Assembly: GCF_024198235.1 (NCBI RefSeq)
Contig: NZ_JAKCFB010000019.1
Location: forward strand, 1-64,000
From: Myxococcus dinghuensis
GTDB taxonomy: Bacteria; Myxococcota; Myxococcia; Myxococcales; Myxococcaceae
Direction of reading: 5' to 3'
Length of the DNA: 64,000 nt
Positions 21,869 through 30,342 of this stretch are shown in pieces. The notes beneath the pieces were generated by a model, which made no database searches, was not told where the DNA came from, and saw nothing but the letters and a program-made list of their open reading frames with translations. The translations under genes were made by a program, and so were the position numbers. The number at the start of each line of letters is the position of its first letter. Position 1 is the stretch's first letter.

Positions 21869-24800
21869 ATGGCGGGGTCCGGCGGCCCCTCTTCTCAGGG
21901 ACCTGCCACGTGGTGGAACATCCACTCCGTGTCCTGTTTCGACGAGAAGACGGCACGGGCCCTGGTCAGGGGCACGCTTGCCCCGACGGAGGCCCAACGA
22001 CTCCGCCGCCACGCCGAGGGGTGTCGCGCATGCGCGGCGCTGCTCGGCAAGGTGACGCCCCCTGGCGCCGCCGCTCGTCGCACCACACAGCGCATGGATG
22101 CGTTGCCCTCGACAGGACCCGGAGAGCTGGACGCCACGGGCGAGCAGCCCACCGAGCCCGTCCGCGCCGGGCGGCGGGTCGAGAAGCATGAGACGACGGA
22201 CACGGACCTGACCCATCCAGGAGGTGGCAGAGCCCTCGGCGACGCGGACTCCGCCACACCCACCACCACGGACCTCGTCGCCGCGGTCGCGGAACCGACA
22301 GAAGCGCGGACCACCGCGTCCTCTCCGGCGGCGACGAAGTCGACAGGGGGCACGAGCGCGGCACGGACCCTGACGGAGATGGAGGTGGGGCCGAGCGCCG
22401 TCGCGAATGGCGCGGCCTCGACGAGGGCCTCGACCGACGCGACGTTACGCCCCGGCGCCACCGCGACCTCCCTCTCCCCGTCCGGGAATCCCGCGAACAG
22501 CGCGGCCTCGACGAAGCCCCTCGTGGAGGCTTCCGCGCATTCGAGCGTCGCCGCCACGCCCGCCAGCAAGTCCGCACCGCGCCGCGAAGGTGCGGAGGTC
22601 CGTGACGCCCACGTCGCCGCGCCCGCCAGCAAGCCCGCACCGCGCCGCGAAAGCACCGAGGCCAGCGACGCACACGCCGGCAAGTCCTCGCCTCGCCGCG
22701 AAGGGGCCGAGACCAACGACGCACACGCCGCCGCTCCTTCCAGCAGGTCCGCGCCTCGCCGCGAAGGGGCCGAGCCCAGCGACGCACACGCCGCCGTACC
22801 TGTCGGCACGCTCGCGCCTCGCCGCAAAGGGGCCGAGGCCAGCGACGCCCATACCGCCGTGCCCTCCAGCAAGCCTGCGCCTCGCCGCGAAGGCACCGAG
22901 GTCAGCGACGCACACGCCGCCGTACCCGCCAGCAAGCCCGCGCCTCGCCGCGAAGGCACCGAGGTCAGCGACGCACACGCCGGCAAGTCCGCGCCTCGCC
23001 GCGAAGGTGCGGAGGTCAGTGACGCCCACGTCGCCGCGCCCGCCAGCAAGCCCGCGCCTCGCCGCGAAGGTGCGGAGGTCAGCGACGCCCACGCCGCCGC
23101 GCACGCCAGCAAGCCCGCACCTCGCCGCGAAGGGGCTCCCGACGCCCAGGTCGCAGCGCCCACGTCTCGTGGCGACGAGCCATTCGTGTTGCCCGCCTCG
23201 CGTGCCGGGCGTCCCACCGCCCAGGTCCAGCCCGGAGGCGCGGTGTCCGTCGGCGTGCCCATCTCCGCGATGCCAGCGTTCACGGAGGAGCTCGCCCGCC
23301 CGGAAGGCACGCTCGTCGTGCCGCCCCCCGCCCCGCCCCTCGGGGCAAGCCTGCGCGTCCAGCCACCCACCCCCATGCAGGCGGGCGCCTCGCCTGCCCG
23401 CGGCGGCGCCTCCCCGGGAGAGCCCGGGCCTCGCAGTCAGGTGGGGCGCTACCACATCCTCGACAAGCTGGGCTCGGGAGGCATGGGCGTCGTCTACAGC
23501 GCCTACGACCCGGAGCTGCATCGGCGCGTGGCCATCAAGCTGCTGCACTCCGAGGCGAACACGGTCGCGCGCGCGGACGGCGCCTCGCGCCTGCTACGTG
23601 AGGCCCAGGCGATGGCGCGCCTGTCCCATCCCAACGTCGTCTCCGTCTACGACGCGGGCACCTTCGCCGGACGCGTCTTCATCGCCATGGAGCTGGTCGA
23701 GGGACTCTCCCTGCGCCACTGGCTCCGCGCCGAACACCGCTCCTGGCGCGACATCCTGGAGGTCTTCCGTCAGGCCGGACGAGGACTCGCGGCCGCGCAC
23801 GCAGCCGGGCTCGTGCACCGAGACTTCAAGCCCGCCAACGTGCTCGTCAGCCGCGACGGGCGCGCGCAGGTGACGGACTTCGGCCTGGCCCGCACCACCG
23901 CGGACCAGGAGGCCGCGGAGGCGGGCCGACGCACCGCGCCCCCCGGACGGAACTTCGAGGAGGACCTGCTCGAATCCGCCCTCACCGAGGCAGGCCTCGT
24001 CATGGGCACGCCCGCGTACATGCCGCCCGAACAACACGAGGACGGCCGCACCGACGCGCGCGGCGACCAGTTCAGCTATTGCGCCTCGCTCTACGAGGCC
24101 CTCTACGGCCAGCTCCCCTTCGAGGGGAAGCACGCCTCGGCGTACCTCAGCGAGTCGCTCGCCGGTCGCGTGCGCCAGCCCCCGCGAGGCAACCGCGTCC
24201 CCACCTGGCTCCTGCGCGCCGTCACCCGCGGCCTGTCGCCCGCGCCCGCCGAGCGCTACCCGTCCATGGAGGCGCTGCTCGCGGAGCTGGGCAAGGACCC
24301 GACCGTGGCGTGGCGACGCCGGGGCATCATGGCCAGCGGCGTGCTCGTCCTCTACGCGTCCATGGGCATCGCCTGGTGGATGGGCAACCGGCGTCAGGCG
24401 CCCTGCCTTGGCGCGGAGGCCCGACTGACGAACGTCTGGGACGGCGCGCGCAAGGAGAAGGTGCGTCAGGCCTTCACCGCGACGCAGAAGCCCCAGGCCG
24501 CCGAGCTGTTCACCCGCGTGGAGAAGGTCCTGGACACCTTCGCCCTGGACTGGGCCGTCATGCACCGCGAGGCGTGCGAGGCCACGCGCGTCGACGGCCA
24601 CCAGTCCGACGAGGTCCTCTCCCTGCGCATGGGGTGCCTGGACCGCCGTCGCTCCGCGCTGGACGCCGTGGCGGGCGTGCTCGCGCAAACAGACGCGGAG
24701 TCGCTCTCCACCTCCCTGGACGCCGCCCAGCGCCTGCCCGCCGTGCTCGACTGCGCGAACGTGGACGCCCTGCGACGCGGCCTGCCCGAGTCCACGGAGC

Positions 24801-26098
24801 AACGTCAGCACGTCGAGGCCCTGCGCGCCCAGGTCGACCGCGCCACCGCGCTGGTGGACGCGGGCCGCTACGACCGCGCCGCCGTGGAGCTGAAGGCCAC
24901 GTTGGAGAAGGCCCGCGCGCTGAACTACCCGCCCGTGCTCGCCGAGGCGCTCGAGCTGGAGGGAAGGCTCGGGCTCGTGCTGGGGGACGAGGCACGGGCG
25001 CAGACCGCGCTGCGCGAGTCCATGCTCGTCGCCCAGGCCACGCGCCACGACGAGCTGGCCGCCCGCGCCGCCGCGCGCCTGGTCACCACCGTCTCCCAGA
25101 CGCCCGTCCTCGAGGAGTGGGCGCTCCTGCAGGCCCGGTCGAACATCGAGCGCGCGGGAGGTGCCCCGGAGCTGGAGGCCCTGCTCCAGACGAGCATCGC
25201 GCGCAACGCGTTCCTGCGCGGACAGTACCCCCAGGCGGCGGAGGCCTTCGGCCGCTCCGCGAAGCTGCGCGAACAGGCCCACGGCCCCGAGCACATGCTC
25301 ACCCTCGAGTCCCTGCGCAACCAGGCCGCCGCCCTGTCGCGCACCCCCGAGGCCGAGCGCACCGCGGCGGTGCTCCAGTACGTGCTGGAGACGACCGAGC
25401 GGGTGATGGGACCCGACCATCCCCAGACGGGCATGGCGGCCAACGCCGTGGGCTACCACCTCACGCTGAGCCGCCGCTTCGAGGAGGCCCTGCCCTACCT
25501 GCGGCGCGCCATCGTGGTGGAGGAGCGCGTCATGGGCGAGGACAGCGCCACGCTGAGCTATCCGCTCAACAACCTCGCCGCCGCGCTGGAGTCGCTCGGG
25601 CGCGACCCGGAGGCACGGCGCCTGCGGGAGCGCGCGCTCGCGCTGGACTTGAAGACCTACGGGCCCTCGCATCCGGAGACGGCCTCCGACCTGAGCCTGC
25701 TGGCGGAGCTGGCCCTGCGCGAGGGTCGCGCGCGCGACGCACTCGACCTGGCCCGGCGCAGCGTGGAGGCCTACGAGTCCTTCCAGAAGGGCCACCCGGA
25801 CCAGGCCGCGTCGCTCACCGTGCTCGGACAGGCGCAGTTCGCGCTGGGCCGCCCCCGAGAGGCCCGGCCCCTCCTGGAGCGCGCGCTCGCCCTGCGCACC
25901 GCCCACCCCGGGCCTGGAGAGGGACTGGCCACCACCCGCTTCGCGCTCGCCCGCGCCCTGGCCCCCGCCGACAAGGCCCGCGCCCGCACCCTGGCCCAGC
26001 AGGCCCTGAGCTTCTACGACGCCGAGCCCGCCGCCTGGTCCACCGAGGCACAGCACGTCCGCGCCTGGATGCGCGGACGCCCCCCCGCCCCCCCCTGA
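21869..26098 (+). CDS. Hanks-type Ser/Thr kinase with zinc-finger-like N-terminus, repeat linker and TPRs
   Basis: 1409 aa. Residues ~20-65 resemble the anti-sigma-type zinc finger (SCFDEKTARALVRG, then HAEGCRACAALLG; C-x-x-C with upstream His). Residues ~65-520 are low complexity and include ten in-frame copies of a 16-21-residue PRREG[AT]E-x-SDAHA unit (~235-428). The kinase domain is ~524-800: glycine loop LGSGGMGVVY, VAIKLL lysine, HRDFKPANV near 650, DFGLA near 670, and MGTPAYMPPEQ. One membrane segment follows (~820-840, VLVLYASMGIAWWMG), then TPRs to the end (A-x-x-x-NAVGYHLTLSRRFEEAL, YPLNNLAAALESLGRDPEAR). Catalytic residues are intact. The kinase is cytoplasmic; the TPR array follows the single membrane segment. 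Gene ends in a Pro-rich tail. Confidence 0.88.
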   Translation: MAGSGGPSSQGPATWWNIHSVSCFDEKTARALVRGTLAPTEAQRLRRHAEGCRACAALLGKVTPPGAAARRTTQRMDALPSTGPGELDATGEQPTEPVRAGRRVEKHETTDTDLTHPGGGRALGDADSATPTTTDLVAAVAEPTEARTTASSPAATKSTGGTSAARTLTEMEVGPSAVANGAASTRASTDATLRPGATATSLSPSGNPANSAASTKPLVEASAHSSVAATPASKSAPRREGAEVRDAHVAAPASKPAPRRESTEASDAHAGKSSPRREGAETNDAHAAAPSSRSAPRREGAEPSDAHAAVPVGTLAPRRKGAEASDAHTAVPSSKPAPRREGTEVSDAHAAVPASKPAPRREGTEVSDAHAGKSAPRREGAEVSDAHVAAPASKPAPRREGAEVSDAHAAAHASKPAPRREGAPDAQVAAPTSRGDEPFVLPASRAGRPTAQVQPGGAVSVGVPISAMPAFTEELARPEGTLVVPPPAPPLGASLRVQPPTPMQAGASPARGGASPGEPGPRSQVGRYHILDKLGSGGMGVVYSAYDPELHRRVAIKLLHSEANTVARADGASRLLREAQAMARLSHPNVVSVYDAGTFAGRVFIAMELVEGLSLRHWLRAEHRSWRDILEVFRQAGRGLAAAHAAGLVHRDFKPANVLVSRDGRAQVTDFGLARTTADQEAAEAGRRTAPPGRNFEEDLLESALTEAGLVMGTPAYMPPEQHEDGRTDARGDQFSYCASLYEALYGQLPFEGKHASAYLSESLAGRVRQPPRGNRVPTWLLRAVTRGLSPAPAERYPSMEALLAELGKDPTVAWRRRGIMASGVLVLYASMGIAWWMGNRRQAPCLGAEARLTNVWDGARKEKVRQAFTATQKPQAAELFTRVEKVLDTFALDWAVMHREACEATRVDGHQSDEVLSLRMGCLDRRRSALDAVAGVLAQTDAESLSTSLDAAQRLPAVLDCANVDALRRGLPESTEQRQHVEALRAQVDRATALVDAGRYDRAAVELKATLEKARALNYPPVLAEALELEGRLGLVLGDEARAQTALRESMLVAQATRHDELAARAAARLVTTVSQTPVLEEWALLQARSNIERAGGAPELEALLQTSIARNAFLRGQYPQAAEAFGRSAKLREQAHGPEHMLTLESLRNQAAALSRTPEAERTAAVLQYVLETTERVMGPDHPQTGMAANAVGYHLTLSRRFEEALPYLRRAIVVEERVMGEDSATLSYPLNNLAAALESLGRDPEARRLRERALALDLKTYGPSHPETASDLSLLAELALREGRARDALDLARRSVEAYESFQKGHPDQAASLTVLGQAQFALGRPREARPLLERALALRTAHPGPGEGLATTRFALARALAPADKARARTLAQQALSFYDAEPAAWSTEAQHVRAWMRGRPPAPP
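22555..23145 (+). repeat. In-frame ~50-63-bp tandem repeats in the kinase linker
   Basis: About ten units centred on CGCCGCGAAGG encode [PS]-x-PRREG[AT]E-[VAP]-SDAHA. Two lengths alternate (a 17-residue unit without and a 21-residue unit with the A-x-P-x-S-K insert). Units change by whole codons, keeping the frame. This is a slippage- or recombination-prone linker, not a CRISPR array: there are no unique spacers, and the spacing is coding. Confidence 0.8.
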
Positions 26099-26225
26099 GC
26101 GGAGCGAGACTCGCGGGCCGCCGTCACCCAGCCGACACATCCGCCTTTCCCCGTCGCCCCGGGCGCTCGCACGGACCGTACGGCGCATGTGATGGTGAGC
26201 CCGGAGCTCACGCACCGGGAGTCAC

Positions 26226-26552
26226 ATGCGCCTGTCCCGCCGCGCGTCGTTCGATGCCCCTGGCCGCGCCCAACGACGTCCCCAGGGACCGGTGCCCGCC
26301 CTGCGCGCGCCCACCCGAAAACCCCAGGGCACGGAGCCCCCCGCCCCCAAGAAGGCCGACCCCCGGCGGAACCGGGAGGCGGACGCCTTCGAGGCCCCGT
26401 CACGGCGCGCCAAGGGCATCCCGGTGCGGCTGTGCAGCATGGAGCGCCCGAGTGGCGTCGCCCTCCCCCCACGCGTGGCCACGCCCTCCGCCTGGAGGGA
26501 CACCCGCTACTACGCCGACGCCTTTGACGACACGCGTCGTCGAGACGCCTAA
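26226..26552 (+). CDS. Small basic hypothetical protein with GIPVRL motif
   Basis: 108 aa; GGGAG stands 6-7 nt before the ATG. Arg/Pro-rich and probably disordered, no signal peptide. Residues 64-69 read GIPVRL, followed by S-M-E-R-P-S-G-V-A-L-P-P-R. The next gene has a similar segment (GIPIRL and A-V-R-P-A-P-P-R). Third-position G+C bias supports coding. The C-terminus is RYYADAFDDTRRRDA. No family recognised; it lies between the TPR kinase and the second GIP-motif gene, all on the same strand. Confidence 0.55.
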   Translation: MRLSRRASFDAPGRAQRRPQGPVPALRAPTRKPQGTEPPAPKKADPRRNREADAFEAPSRRAKGIPVRLCSMERPSGVALPPRVATPSAWRDTRYYADAFDDTRRRDA

Positions 26553-26628
26553 GCACCTTCGCGCGCCATCCCCCGATACTCCCTGTGTCGGGTCTTTCTG
26601 CTGCTCCGAATTTTCCGGGGGTGTCCAC

Positions 26629-26988
26629 ATGCGTATCGAGTCCGCTCCGAAGTCCGTGTCGTCCGGCACCACCCCCGCCGCCGCCACGAACAAACCGGCC
26701 CAGGGCCACGCCCCCGCCCCCGCCGAGGGAAAACAGCTCCACCCGGACCGCTTCGACCCGTCACGCCCCGTCCGAGGCGCGGGCATCCCCATCCGCCTCA
26801 GCCAGCGGGGCCTCGCGGTCCGTCCCGCTCCCCCACGGCCGCTGAAGCCCTGGAGCGGCGTCTCGCTCAAGCCCTGGCTCCACCGGCCCGACCTCTTCCG
26901 GCCAGGCCCGGGGGGTCCCTTCCGCCCGCAGCACGCGCAACAGCCCTGCGACACGCGGGGTCACGGAATCCCCATCCGCATCACCTGA
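26629..26988 (+). CDS. Small hypothetical protein with two GIPIR motifs
   Basis: 119 aa from the ATG at 26629 (GGGGG about 8 nt upstream). Pro-rich. It carries GIPIRL at 52-57 and GIPIRI at 113-118, the latter forming the extreme C-terminus (RGHGIPIRIT). It shares its opening Met-Arg and the GIP-[IV]-R motif with the gene before it, so the two are probably diverged paralogues. No signal peptide or catalytic motif. The terminal motif could be a docking tag or the core of a modified peptide; both are speculation. Confidence 0.55.
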   Translation: MRIESAPKSVSSGTTPAAATNKPAQGHAPAPAEGKQLHPDRFDPSRPVRGAGIPIRLSQRGLAVRPAPPRPLKPWSGVSLKPWLHRPDLFRPGPGGPFRPQHAQQPCDTRGHGIPIRIT

Positions 26989-27050
26989 GGGGTCGGCGGG
27001 CGTGAAACTTTCAGCCGCGCGCGACGGAGGGAGTCCTTAGACTCCGTCCA

Positions 27051-28694
27051 ATGCTTCAAGTCATTCCCCTGGGGGGCCTGGGCGAGATCGGCCTCAACTC
27101 CCTGGTCATCGCCTGCCGTGGAGAGCTGCTGCTCATCGACGCGGGCCTGATGTTCCCCGCGGAGGGGATGCCGGGCGTCGACATCATCATCCCGGACTTC
27201 ACCCACCTGAAGCAGAACGCCGCGCAGCTCAAGGGCGTGGTGCTCACGCACGGCCACGAGGACCACCTGGGCGCGCTCCCGTACCTCCTGAGCGAGGTGC
27301 CCGGCGTGCCCATCTACGCCACGCGCTTCACGCTCGCCATGGCGCGCCACCGCCTGGACGAGCTGGGCGTGGAGGCGGACCTGCGCGAAATCGAGCCGCG
27401 CGAGCCGTTCTCCGTGGGCAGCGTCTTCCAGGTGGAGGCCAGCCGGGTGACGCACACGGTGCCGGACGCGGTGGGCTTCATCGTCCGCACGCCCGAGGGC
27501 ACCCTCATCCACACCGGCGACTTCAAGCTGGACCCCGACCCCATCGACGGGCTGCGCACGGACCTGGAGCGCTGGGGCGAGGCCGGCGAGCAGGGCGTCC
27601 TGTGCCTCCTGTCGGACTCCACCAACTCCGAGCTGTGCGACGAGACGGGCAGCGAGCGCGTGGTGGAGCAGACCTTCGATCGGCTGTTCCGCGACGCCAC
27701 CGGCCGCATCGTGGTGGCGCTCTTCTCCTCCAACCTGCACCGCGTCCGGCACCTGCTGGCGCTGGCGGAGCGGCTGGGCCGCAAGGTGGCGCTCCAGGGC
27801 CGCAGCATGCAGCGCAACGTGGAGATGGCGCGGCAGCTCGGCTACCTCGACGTGCCCGACTCGCTCTTCGTCCACGTCGACACGGTGCCCATCCTCCCCC
27901 CCCAGCGCGTCATGGTGCTCACCACCGGCGCCCAGGGCGAGCCGCGCGCCGGGCTGTCGCAGTTGGCCTCCGGAGAGGGGCCGGTGCGCCTGGGCCCCGG
28001 GGACCTGGTGGTGCTCAGCTCGCGCCCCATCCCCGGCAACGAACGGGTGGTGGGCGCGCTCATCGACGAGCTGCACTGGCGCGGCGCGCGCGTCGTCTAC
28101 GCGCAGGTGGAGCCCGGCGTCCACGTCTCCGGCCACGCCAGCCGCCCCCAGCAGAAGCGGGTGCTGGAGCTGGTGAAGCCCCACCACTTCATCCCCGTCC
28201 ACGGCGAGGGGCGGCACCTGCACCGACATGTGGCCACCGCCCGGGAGACCGGCCTGGAGCCCGCGCAGTGCCTGCTCGCCCAGGACGGGGACGTGGTCAG
28301 CTTCGAGGACGGCCGGGGCCGCTTCACCGGGAGCGTGCCTTCCGGGCGCATCTTCAAGGACCGCTTCGGCAGTGGCGTCGTGACGGCGGACACACTCCAG
28401 GAGCGGGTGCGTCTGGCGGAAACGGGGCTGGTGGCGGCGGTGGTGGTGCTCCAGCGGGACACGCAGAAGCTGGTGGCCGGCCCGCAGTTGTCCAGCCAGG
28501 GGCTCTCCCTGGACGAGCAGGTGCTCCTGCCCCGGGTGGCCCAGGAGGCGCGGGCGCTCTTCGAGGAGCTGTCCCCGCAGTTGCGCGGGGACGACGCCCT
28601 GGTGAGAGAGGAGCTCACCCGGGTGGTGCGCCGTGCGTTCCGGCTGTACACCTCCAAGCGCCCCCTGGTGGTGCCCATGGTCGTCAGGGTGTAG
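27051..28694 (+). CDS. rnj: Ribonuclease J
   Basis: 547 aa, the usual RNase J length. The metallo-beta-lactamase core has GGLGEIGLNSLVI at the start, the H-x-H-x-D-H motif as THGHEDHLG (about residue 66), HTVPDAVGFIVRTPEG, and HTGDFKLDPDPIDG. The beta-CASP segment includes LLSDSTNSE, the SSNLHRV stretch and GHASRPQQKRVLELVKP. The C-terminal third matches the RNase J dimerisation domain (VRLAETGLVAAVVVL). It degrades and matures RNA by 5'-3' exonuclease and endonuclease activity in the cytoplasm. YajQ follows closely (24 bp). Confidence 0.93.
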   Translation: MLQVIPLGGLGEIGLNSLVIACRGELLLIDAGLMFPAEGMPGVDIIIPDFTHLKQNAAQLKGVVLTHGHEDHLGALPYLLSEVPGVPIYATRFTLAMARHRLDELGVEADLREIEPREPFSVGSVFQVEASRVTHTVPDAVGFIVRTPEGTLIHTGDFKLDPDPIDGLRTDLERWGEAGEQGVLCLLSDSTNSELCDETGSERVVEQTFDRLFRDATGRIVVALFSSNLHRVRHLLALAERLGRKVALQGRSMQRNVEMARQLGYLDVPDSLFVHVDTVPILPPQRVMVLTTGAQGEPRAGLSQLASGEGPVRLGPGDLVVLSSRPIPGNERVVGALIDELHWRGARVVYAQVEPGVHVSGHASRPQQKRVLELVKPHHFIPVHGEGRHLHRHVATARETGLEPAQCLLAQDGDVVSFEDGRGRFTGSVPSGRIFKDRFGSGVVTADTLQERVRLAETGLVAAVVVLQRDTQKLVAGPQLSSQGLSLDEQVLLPRVAQEARALFEELSPQLRGDDALVREELTRVVRRAFRLYTSKRPLVVPMVVRV

Positions 28695-28718
28695 GTGTGG
28701 TAAGCGCGGCTGCTGCCC

Positions 28719-29216
28719 ATGCCATCCTTCGACGTCGTCTCGAAAATCGACCTCGCGGAGCTCGACAACGCGGTCAACCAGACCAAGAAGGAGCTCAGCA
28801 CCCGCTATGACTTCCAGGGCGTCCAGGCGGACGTCGTCATCGCGCCGGATCAGACGGCGCTGACGGTGAAGGCCAACAGCGAGGAGCGGGTCCAGGCGGC
28901 GAAGGAGGTGCTGCTGGCGAAGCTGGCCAAGCGCAACATCAGCCTGCGCGCGCTGGAGTACGGCGACATCGAGAAGACGGGCCTGCACAACGTGAAGCAG
29001 GTCATCAAGCTCCAGCAGGGGATTCCCGTGGAGAAGTCCAAGGAGCTGGTGAAGCTCCTGAAGGACTCGAAGATGAAGGTGCAGGGCTCCATCCAGGCGG
29101 ACCAGCTCCGGGTCACCGGCAAGAACAAGGATGACCTCCAGGCCGCCATCGCCCTGTTCCGCAAGGAGCAGGACCGACTGAAGCTGGACATGCAGTTCAC
29201 CAACTTCCGCGATTGA
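28719..29216 (+). CDS. YajQ-family nucleotide-binding protein
   Basis: 165 aa, full length for the family. It opens MPSFDVVSKIDLAELDNAVN, with TKKELSTRYDFQG next, and contains GLHNVKQVIKLQQGIPVEKSK and a QADQLRVTGKNKDDLQ C-terminal half: two ferredoxin-like halves. Family members bind nucleotides or RNA, and one in Xanthomonas is a c-di-GMP effector. Ends four bases into the region of the next gene's alternative start, so co-transcription with the following gene is likely. Confidence 0.92.
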   Translation: MPSFDVVSKIDLAELDNAVNQTKKELSTRYDFQGVQADVVIAPDQTALTVKANSEERVQAAKEVLLAKLAKRNISLRALEYGDIEKTGLHNVKQVIKLQQGIPVEKSKELVKLLKDSKMKVQGSIQADQLRVTGKNKDDLQAAIALFRKEQDRLKLDMQFTNFRD

Positions 29217-29224
29217 AGAAGCCC

Positions 29225-30337
29225 ATGCGAGCCGCCGCCCTGTCCCTCTGCCTGACGCTTTGTGCTCCGGCCATCGCCTCCGCGCAGGATGAGTTCGACC
29301 GCCCGTCGAAGCCCGTTCCCACGATGTCCAAGCCCCCGCGCTTCCAGGGGGGCCTGAAGGGCTTCACCTCGCCGCTGGTGCTCAAGCCCGCCAACGTGCC
29401 CGCGGACGCCACCGCGAACTTCACGGCCAAGGTGGGCTTCCGCAAGGACACGCTCTACGTGGGCGTGGACGCCACGGACGACCAGTTGGTCGCCAACGAC
29501 CTCTTGACGCTGTCCATCTACTTCCCGGGGACCGGGCCGCTCACCACGGGCTACTCGTGGCGCTTCGGCTTCGACGGCAAGCGCGCGTCGGGCGCGGACA
29601 GCGGCACGCCGGAGTTCGCGCAGCAGAAGGTGAACGCGGCCGTGGAGCGCCGGGGCAACACGCTGTCGCTGGTGGCGGCGGTGCCCATGCGCGCCCTGCC
29701 CCGCTTCCCCGCGCGCGACCCCATGGTGATGGACGTGTGCATCACCTACGAGGACCAGGATGGCTCGGGCGTGAAGTCCGCCCCCATCTCCAACTGCCAG
29801 AGCGGCACCATGGTGGGCGACGCGCTGCGCCTGCCGGACGAGCCGCGCAAGGCGCTGAAGCTCAAGCCCCCGGAGGCCATCACCGCGCTGGAGCCGGCGG
29901 CCACCGGCTGGCTGGGCTGGGACCTGCTCGCCTACCCGGCCTGGGCCCAGGGCGACGAGGACCTGACGCCGGAGACGCTGCGCGAGCTGGTGGCGACCCA
30001 CCCCCTGGACGCGTCCGCGATGAACGTGAACGTGCCGGACGCGCTGAGCCTGCCGGACGGACGGTCGGTCGTTACAGTGCTCACCGGGAAGAACCCCTAT
30101 GCCGTCGAAGGTCAGTGTGACGCCGACGACGAGCTGCGGGCGGGGTTCTACGTGGTGACGGGGAAGACGGCGTCCCGGGTGCTCGAGTGGCCGGTCGCCA
30201 CCTGCGCGCTGGGGCGGGCGTCGTCGGTCGTGATGGATGAAGAGGGCACGTTGACCATCCGTTACTCGAACGGCGCGACACAGAACTTCGCCTGGAGTGG
30301 GGACCACTTCTCGCGAACCGAACTGGGAAAGCGGTAG
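29225..30337 (+). CDS. Secreted hypothetical protein, CBM9/DOMON-like
   Basis: 370 aa from the ATG at 29225. A TTG four codons earlier would overlap yajQ and is less likely. Signal peptide MRAAALSLCLTLCAPAIASA, then a Pro-rich stretch. Residues ~60-210 resemble family-9 carbohydrate-binding or DOMON-type sandwiches (FRKDTLYVGVDATDDQL, SGADSGTPEFAQQKVNAAVE, MVMDVCITYEDQDGSG). The C-terminal part is unrecognised and ends GATQNFAWSGDHFSRTELGK. Probably exported; binding function is inferred only from pattern. Confidence 0.65.
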   Translation: MRAAALSLCLTLCAPAIASAQDEFDRPSKPVPTMSKPPRFQGGLKGFTSPLVLKPANVPADATANFTAKVGFRKDTLYVGVDATDDQLVANDLLTLSIYFPGTGPLTTGYSWRFGFDGKRASGADSGTPEFAQQKVNAAVERRGNTLSLVAAVPMRALPRFPARDPMVMDVCITYEDQDGSGVKSAPISNCQSGTMVGDALRLPDEPRKALKLKPPEAITALEPAATGWLGWDLLAYPAWAQGDEDLTPETLRELVATHPLDASAMNVNVPDALSLPDGRSVVTVLTGKNPYAVEGQCDADDELRAGFYVVTGKTASRVLEWPVATCALGRASSVVMDEEGTLTIRYSNGATQNFAWSGDHFSRTELGKR

Positions 30338-30342
30338 AAGCG

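Noticed and set aside
22555..23145. CRISPR-like array of regular repeats
   Set aside because: Repeats are in frame within a protein gene, vary by codon and have no unique spacers.
24079..26988. A 969-codon plus-strand frame spanning the kinase C-terminus and the small GIPIR gene
   Set aside because: Only its last 119 codons (26629-26988) look coding; the earlier part is out of frame with the TPR kinase.
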